A DNA stretch of 32,574 nucleotides from Bacilli bacterium (GTDB lineage: Bacteria > Bacillota_I > Bacilli_A > JAJDGJ01), in NCBI GenBank assembly GCA_031289255.1, contig JAITPW010000003.1:1-32574 (forward strand). Direction: 5' to 3'. Every line of letters begins with the position of its first letter. Position 1 is the first letter of the stretch. The translations under genes were made by a program, and so were the position numbers. Below, one piece after another: positions 28,625-32,574 of this stretch. The notes beneath the pieces are model-generated. The model did not search any database, was not told the DNA's origin, and saw only the letters and a list, made by a program, of their open reading frames with translations.

Positions 28625-29954
28625 AAAAATAAAATGTTTGATCATTATTGTTTTAGGATTATTAAGTATTAATAATATTAGTGCTTTAAGTATCAATCAA
28701 GTATTTAGTGATAATAATCTAGCAAATTGTGTTGCTGGGCAATTAAAAATTGATGTTAATGCTGGGGTAACTAATAAACAATTAAGTAGTATTAATACTT
28801 TAAACTGTTCTAATGTTAAGATTGGTAATTTAAAAGGGATTGATAAACTAACCAATTTAAATAATCTTGATTTAAGCAATACTAATTTAACTGATATTAG
28901 TGAGATTTCTGGTATTAATAAATTAACTAGTTTAAATCTTAGTGATAATGCTCATTTAAGTAATATTAATTTACTTTATTATAATCGTAGTTTACAAGAG
29001 TTGAAAATGGATAATACTCATTATAGTAATATGATTATCATCAGTGAATTTAGAGAATTGAATAGTCTTTCCTTGATGAATAATGGTTTAAGTAATGTTG
29101 ATTACTTAAGTTATTTACCTAAGCTTGAAAAATTAAATTTAAGTAATAACTTACTAAGTAATATTGATTTTACAAGTAAATTAACGCATTTAAATGAATT
29201 GAATATTGCGGATAATAAATTGAAGATAATTAAAGAACTACCAACATCTTTACAAGTATTACTTGTGAATGATAATGATATTAATAATGGGAATGGTCTT
29301 AGTAAATTAAAAAGACTTACTTATTTAGATATGGCTGATAATGAGTTAAGTAATTTAGAATTCATTATCAATAATAAAGAGTTAAAGTATTTAGATATTG
29401 TTGGGAATAATATTACTAATATCAATGTCTTAAATAACTTAGAGAAACTAGAAATACTAACTTTAGATTATGCTAAAATAGGGGATAGTTCAAAGTTAGA
29501 TGAAAATATTAAAGTACTCTTGGATCGTAATAATTCTCAAAAAGTAATCGATGAATTAAATGATCAAAAAGATAATGAAGTAAGCAATTCTAAAAGCTTT
29601 AATATTAAGGGGTTATTGCCGATTATTGGTGTAGCCATCTTAGTTTTACTCTTTATCATTATCTTACTGATAAGAGCTAATAAACATAAGCATCAAAGCT
29701 TAAATGAAAATAATATCATTAAAGATGATGATGTTAATCTTGATATTGTTGATGTTAGTCCTATTAAAAAAGATAGTATTGAAGAAATTATTGATACTTT
29801 AGAAAAACAACAAGGTAGTGAAAAACAAGTATTAAATATACAAGATAGTATTCTTAATAATCATACTAAGCTTACTAAAAGAGTTCGTACTATCAAGAAT
29901 CATGTTAAAGGACCAGTAATTAAACTAAGAACCAGAATTAATAGATTAAAATAA
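28617..29954 (+). CDS. Leucine-rich repeat surface protein with signal peptide and C-terminal TM
   Basis: Repeats such as LTNLNNLDLSNTNLTDISEISGINKLTSLNLSDN; N-terminal hydrophobic leader; TM GLLPIIGVAILVLLFIIILLI followed by a ~100 aa charged tail. Confidence 0.85.
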   Translation: MIKKIKCLIIIVLGLLSINNISALSINQVFSDNNLANCVAGQLKIDVNAGVTNKQLSSINTLNCSNVKIGNLKGIDKLTNLNNLDLSNTNLTDISEISGINKLTSLNLSDNAHLSNINLLYYNRSLQELKMDNTHYSNMIIISEFRELNSLSLMNNGLSNVDYLSYLPKLEKLNLSNNLLSNIDFTSKLTHLNELNIADNKLKIIKELPTSLQVLLVNDNDINNGNGLSKLKRLTYLDMADNELSNLEFIINNKELKYLDIVGNNITNINVLNNLEKLEILTLDYAKIGDSSKLDENIKVLLDRNNSQKVIDELNDQKDNEVSNSKSFNIKGLLPIIGVAILVLLFIIILLIRANKHKHQSLNENNIIKDDDVNLDIVDVSPIKKDSIEEIIDTLEKQQGSEKQVLNIQDSILNNHTKLTKRVRTIKNHVKGPVIKLRTRINRLK

Positions 29955-30028
29955 TTTTTTACATAATAATATTAAAAACTCTTGGTGAAGATTTGATTGT
30001 AATTAATTAAGCCAAGAATTAAACGACT

Positions 30029-30067
30029 AAGGAATGTATTCTGTAATAAACAGGGTTCATTCCTTTT
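30029..30067. terminator. Stem-loop with nested inner hairpin, T-rich 3' side
   Basis: AAGGAATG-TATT-CTGT-AATAA-ACAG-GGTT-CATTCCTT-TT. Confidence 0.65.
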
Positions 30068-30608
30068 AATTTAGCTTTTATTTAATCGTTATTGTAATAG
30101 TGGATATATTTATTTAATTCACTGTTAATAAAACCGAAAAACCATTCATCAAAATATGTCTAGACAGTAACCTATCGCGAAGTATTTTAGTTATTATTAT
30201 TATTTTTAAAACTTTTAATATGATAATATATATAAGATCGCTCTTGTTCTTAAGGCAGGATTAAAGATTTCTTATTTTCCAAAGTAACATGCTTAAGTTT
30301 ATCTATAAATAATAGTAATATTGGATGATATTGATTATTGTAGTAAATTACTTACAAAATTGTATAGATTTAAAATTGAAAAAATAAAAGATATTGATTA
30401 ATCGATAAAAATGTGTAACATATATAATATATTTGTGGTTAGAATTAATAACTAAAAAAAGCTTTATAATATATTATATGAATTTTGCTGATTTTTGTTA
30501 TTATAATTTATTTTCTTTATATATTGATATTAAAGCTAATATTATCGTAAGTAATTATTTTTATTTCATTTGAAATTATTATATTATTATTAGCTAAAAA
30601 AATTTTTA

Positions 30609-30740
30609 AGTTTTGTGAATTTTTATTCATACTAAATTCACAAAACTAGGACATTTATTCGCAAAAACTAGGATATTTATTCACAAAACTAGCTTATTTA
30701 TTCATAAACTATAATATTTATTCATAAAAATATTTTTAAA
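30609..30740. repeat. 20-22 bp tandem repeat array beginning with an inverted copy
   Basis: Units TTCACAAAACTAGGACATTTA (30637), TTCGCAAAAACTAGGATATTTA (30658), TTCACAAAACTAGCTTATTTA (30680), TTCATAAACTATAATATTTA (30701), TTCATAAAAATATTTTT (30721); inverted AGTTTTGTGAATTT at 30609-30622 pairs with AAATTCACAAAACT at 30634-30647. Confidence 0.88.
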
Positions 30741-30772
30741 CATAAAATACACATTTTTTACTTATTATATTG

Positions 30773-30801
30773 TTGACTTAATTATTTATTGGTATTAAAC
30801 T
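30773..30801 (+). promoter_or_regulatory. Promoter upstream of the 30863 gene
   Basis: TTGACT (30773-30778), 17-bp spacer, TAAACT (30796-30801). Confidence 0.45.
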
Positions 30802-30862
30802 TTAACCATAACGTTATGTATTAATAATTTAGAAAGGAAAAATCGATCGATAGAGAATAATT

Positions 30863-31537
30863 ATGAAGAAATCAGTTAAAAGAAAATTTATATTTTCTTT
30901 AGGGATTTGTGGAATATTATTATTATTTTGTTTTATCTATAATAATAATAATATAAAAGCTGAAAAAGATGTAATTTATAGTATTACATCAAAGAATGTA
31001 TCTGAATATGTCAATCAAGTTGAATATGTTACTTTTGGTTTTAAAAATGATAATCCTGAGATTACATTAGATTATGATAAGGATTTAACTGTTGATGTAA
31101 AAAAATATGAATCAAATGTAACAGATTATCTTAATGAACTTGCTATTAGTTCTAAAAAAGCAGGCAACTACAAGATTAAGATTATTAATAAAAAAAGTAA
31201 TGATTTAATTGATGAAATTGATGTTAATATTAAGAATTATAATATTACTAGAAACAGCTCAAAAGATGACCTTTATCAATATCGTTTAAATCAAATTAAC
31301 TTAAAATATGGGGTAAATGATAATGATTTTATGGATAAATTAGATTCAGAAAACTTATCTAAATATCTAAAAGATATTGATGATTTAAAAAAGGAATTAT
31401 TTGATGAAGATTCTAAAAAAATGAGTAACAAAGTATGGGATAATCTTGATGATGCACGACTGATCAGAATTAAAAAAACCGATAAAGATTATAGTAATAC
31501 TGATATTAATTGTATTACTAAAACCGCTGATGTTTAG
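30863..31537 (+). CDS. Uncharacterised protein with N-terminal signal/TM segment
   Basis: 224 aa; KRKFIFSLGICGILLLFCFIY leader, charged extracytoplasmic region; no family recognised. Confidence 0.75.
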   Translation: MKKSVKRKFIFSLGICGILLLFCFIYNNNNIKAEKDVIYSITSKNVSEYVNQVEYVTFGFKNDNPEITLDYDKDLTVDVKKYESNVTDYLNELAISSKKAGNYKIKIINKKSNDLIDEIDVNIKNYNITRNSSKDDLYQYRLNQINLKYGVNDNDFMDKLDSENLSKYLKDIDDLKKELFDEDSKKMSNKVWDNLDDARLIRIKKTDKDYSNTDINCITKTADV

Positions 31538-32574
31538 TACCAATAAGCGTCGTTTATTAGTTGGTATTATTATCATCTTAATAGTCGGTTTTTTATATTA
31601 TCAAGTCTTAAAAGAAGCTAAAGATTTTCCCCATATCAAATATGAAGTTAATAAAAATGTTCCTAATTATTTAGTATTTAAGTTAGGGGAACCTAAACCT
31701 GGTTATGATACAATTAAAGATATTTATCAAATGAAGGATGGCCAATTTCAAAAAATTAAAGATAATAAAATTAAGACTACTTTAGATTTTCCTCAACTAT
31801 TAAATAATAATGTGGCTGAGATTAATGGTTATGTTAATTGTGAGATTGAACAAATTAATTATGATGGTTCAGTTAAATTTCAAGATATCTGTAATATTAA
31901 GAATGCTAAAAAGATTGATGATGGTATGATTACTAATATTCCTTTTCACAATGATCAATACATTGTTACTTATCTTAATATAGGTTATCAAAAGAATGGT
32001 ACTTATCAAAGTGTTTTGAGAATACTAGATAATGATTATCATTTTATTGGTGATATTGAAATTGATGCTATTGTTAATAATATTTTTGTGAGTAATAATC
32101 AACTTTACTATAGTAAAGTTGATACTAAAAATGAAGATCAAATAGTTAAAAAAATAATGAAGTATGATTTAAAAACTAAACAAACATCACTCTATTATAA
32201 TAATACTAATAAAGAAAGAATAAATTATTTAGTATTTGATCAAAAAGATTGTTATATGTTTATAAGTGAAAATAACTATAAAAGTAAGGATTATATTAAA
32301 GTGATGAGGTATGATGGTCATCAGATGATTGATACTAATACTAAAATTGATTATATTCCTTTGTATTATTTTCAAAGAGATGATGGTATTTATGTTGATA
32401 ATGATAGTAATGATGAAACTCATGATAGTGGTTATTTAAGAATACACAACAAAAAGATAACAACTTATGAGCGAATATGTCATAATCATGTTAAGTATTA
32501 TGGTATGAATCATGTTTATTGTCTTAATGAAAAAGAAGATGGTTTTATTAAGTATCCTTATAATAGTAAAAAAG
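31530..32574 (+). CDS. Uncharacterised membrane-anchored protein, 3' end outside the window
   Basis: ATG at 31530 overlaps the upstream stop by 8 nt; open for about 348 codons to the window end: MFSTNKRRLLVGIIIILIVGFLYYQVLKEAKDFPHIKYEVNKNVPNYLVFKLGEPKPGYDTIKDIYQMKDG...; absent from the ORF track. Confidence 0.9.
   Translation, partial: MFSTNKRRLLVGIIIILIVGFLYYQVLKEAKDFPHIKYEVNKNVPNYLVFKLGEPKPGYDTIKDIYQMKDGQFQKIKDNKIKTTLDFPQLLNNNVAEINGYVNCEIEQINYDGSVKFQDICNIKNAKKIDDGMITNIPFHNDQYIVTYLNIGYQKNGTYQSVLRILDNDYHFIGDIEIDAIVNNIFVSNNQLYYSKVDTKNEDQIVKKIMKYDLKTKQTSLYYNNTNKERINYLVFDQKDCYMFISENNYKSKDYIKVMRYDGHQMIDTNTKIDYIPLYYFQRDDGIYVDNDSNDETHDSGYLRIHNKKITTYERICHNHVKYYGMNHVYCLNEKEDGFIKYPYNSKK

Noticed and set aside
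30609-30740. CRISPR array
   Set aside because: Period is 20-22 bp with contiguous imperfect units and no unique spacers; no cas genes in the window.
1-32574. tRNA or rRNA genes
   Set aside because: No tRNA-like T-loop/acceptor patterns or rRNA segments recognised by eye; a tRNAscan/barrnap run would be decisive.

Overview
AT-rich Bacillota-type chromosome segment (standard code; TGA is used as a stop). A clearly higher-GC foreign block occupies about 1-4.8 kb. Left accessory region: 3' part of a Fic-domain gene, a complete type I restriction HsdR, decayed remnants of an integrative element (serine-recombinase N-terminus, short SHOCT-like ORF, HTH/zinc-ribbon gene, all frameshifted, minus strand), then a truncated type III restriction Res remnant split by one in-frame TAA, and a DUF4143-type AAA ATPase with a 23-bp periodic repeat over its predicted promoter. 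From about 8.2 kb the content is mostly conserved: SAM methyltransferase, plsY, parE-parC, Na/Pi cotransporter, pstSCAB-phoU-phoPR, FMN reductase, NifU-like, divergent PAP2, S1-domain protein, pgi, ecfA1-ecfA2-ecfT-truA. The right end holds an LRR surface protein, an AT-rich gap with a 20-22 bp tandem array that has an inverted first copy, and two uncharacterised envelope proteins. The second of these runs off the window and is missing from the ORF track. Most interesting: the two short-period repeat arrays (possibly the same class of element), the fossil mobile element/restriction junction, a candidate small RNA with a UUCG terminator, and a membrane-protein gene interrupted by an in-frame TGA. 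No database search or computation was run; family names come from motif recognition.
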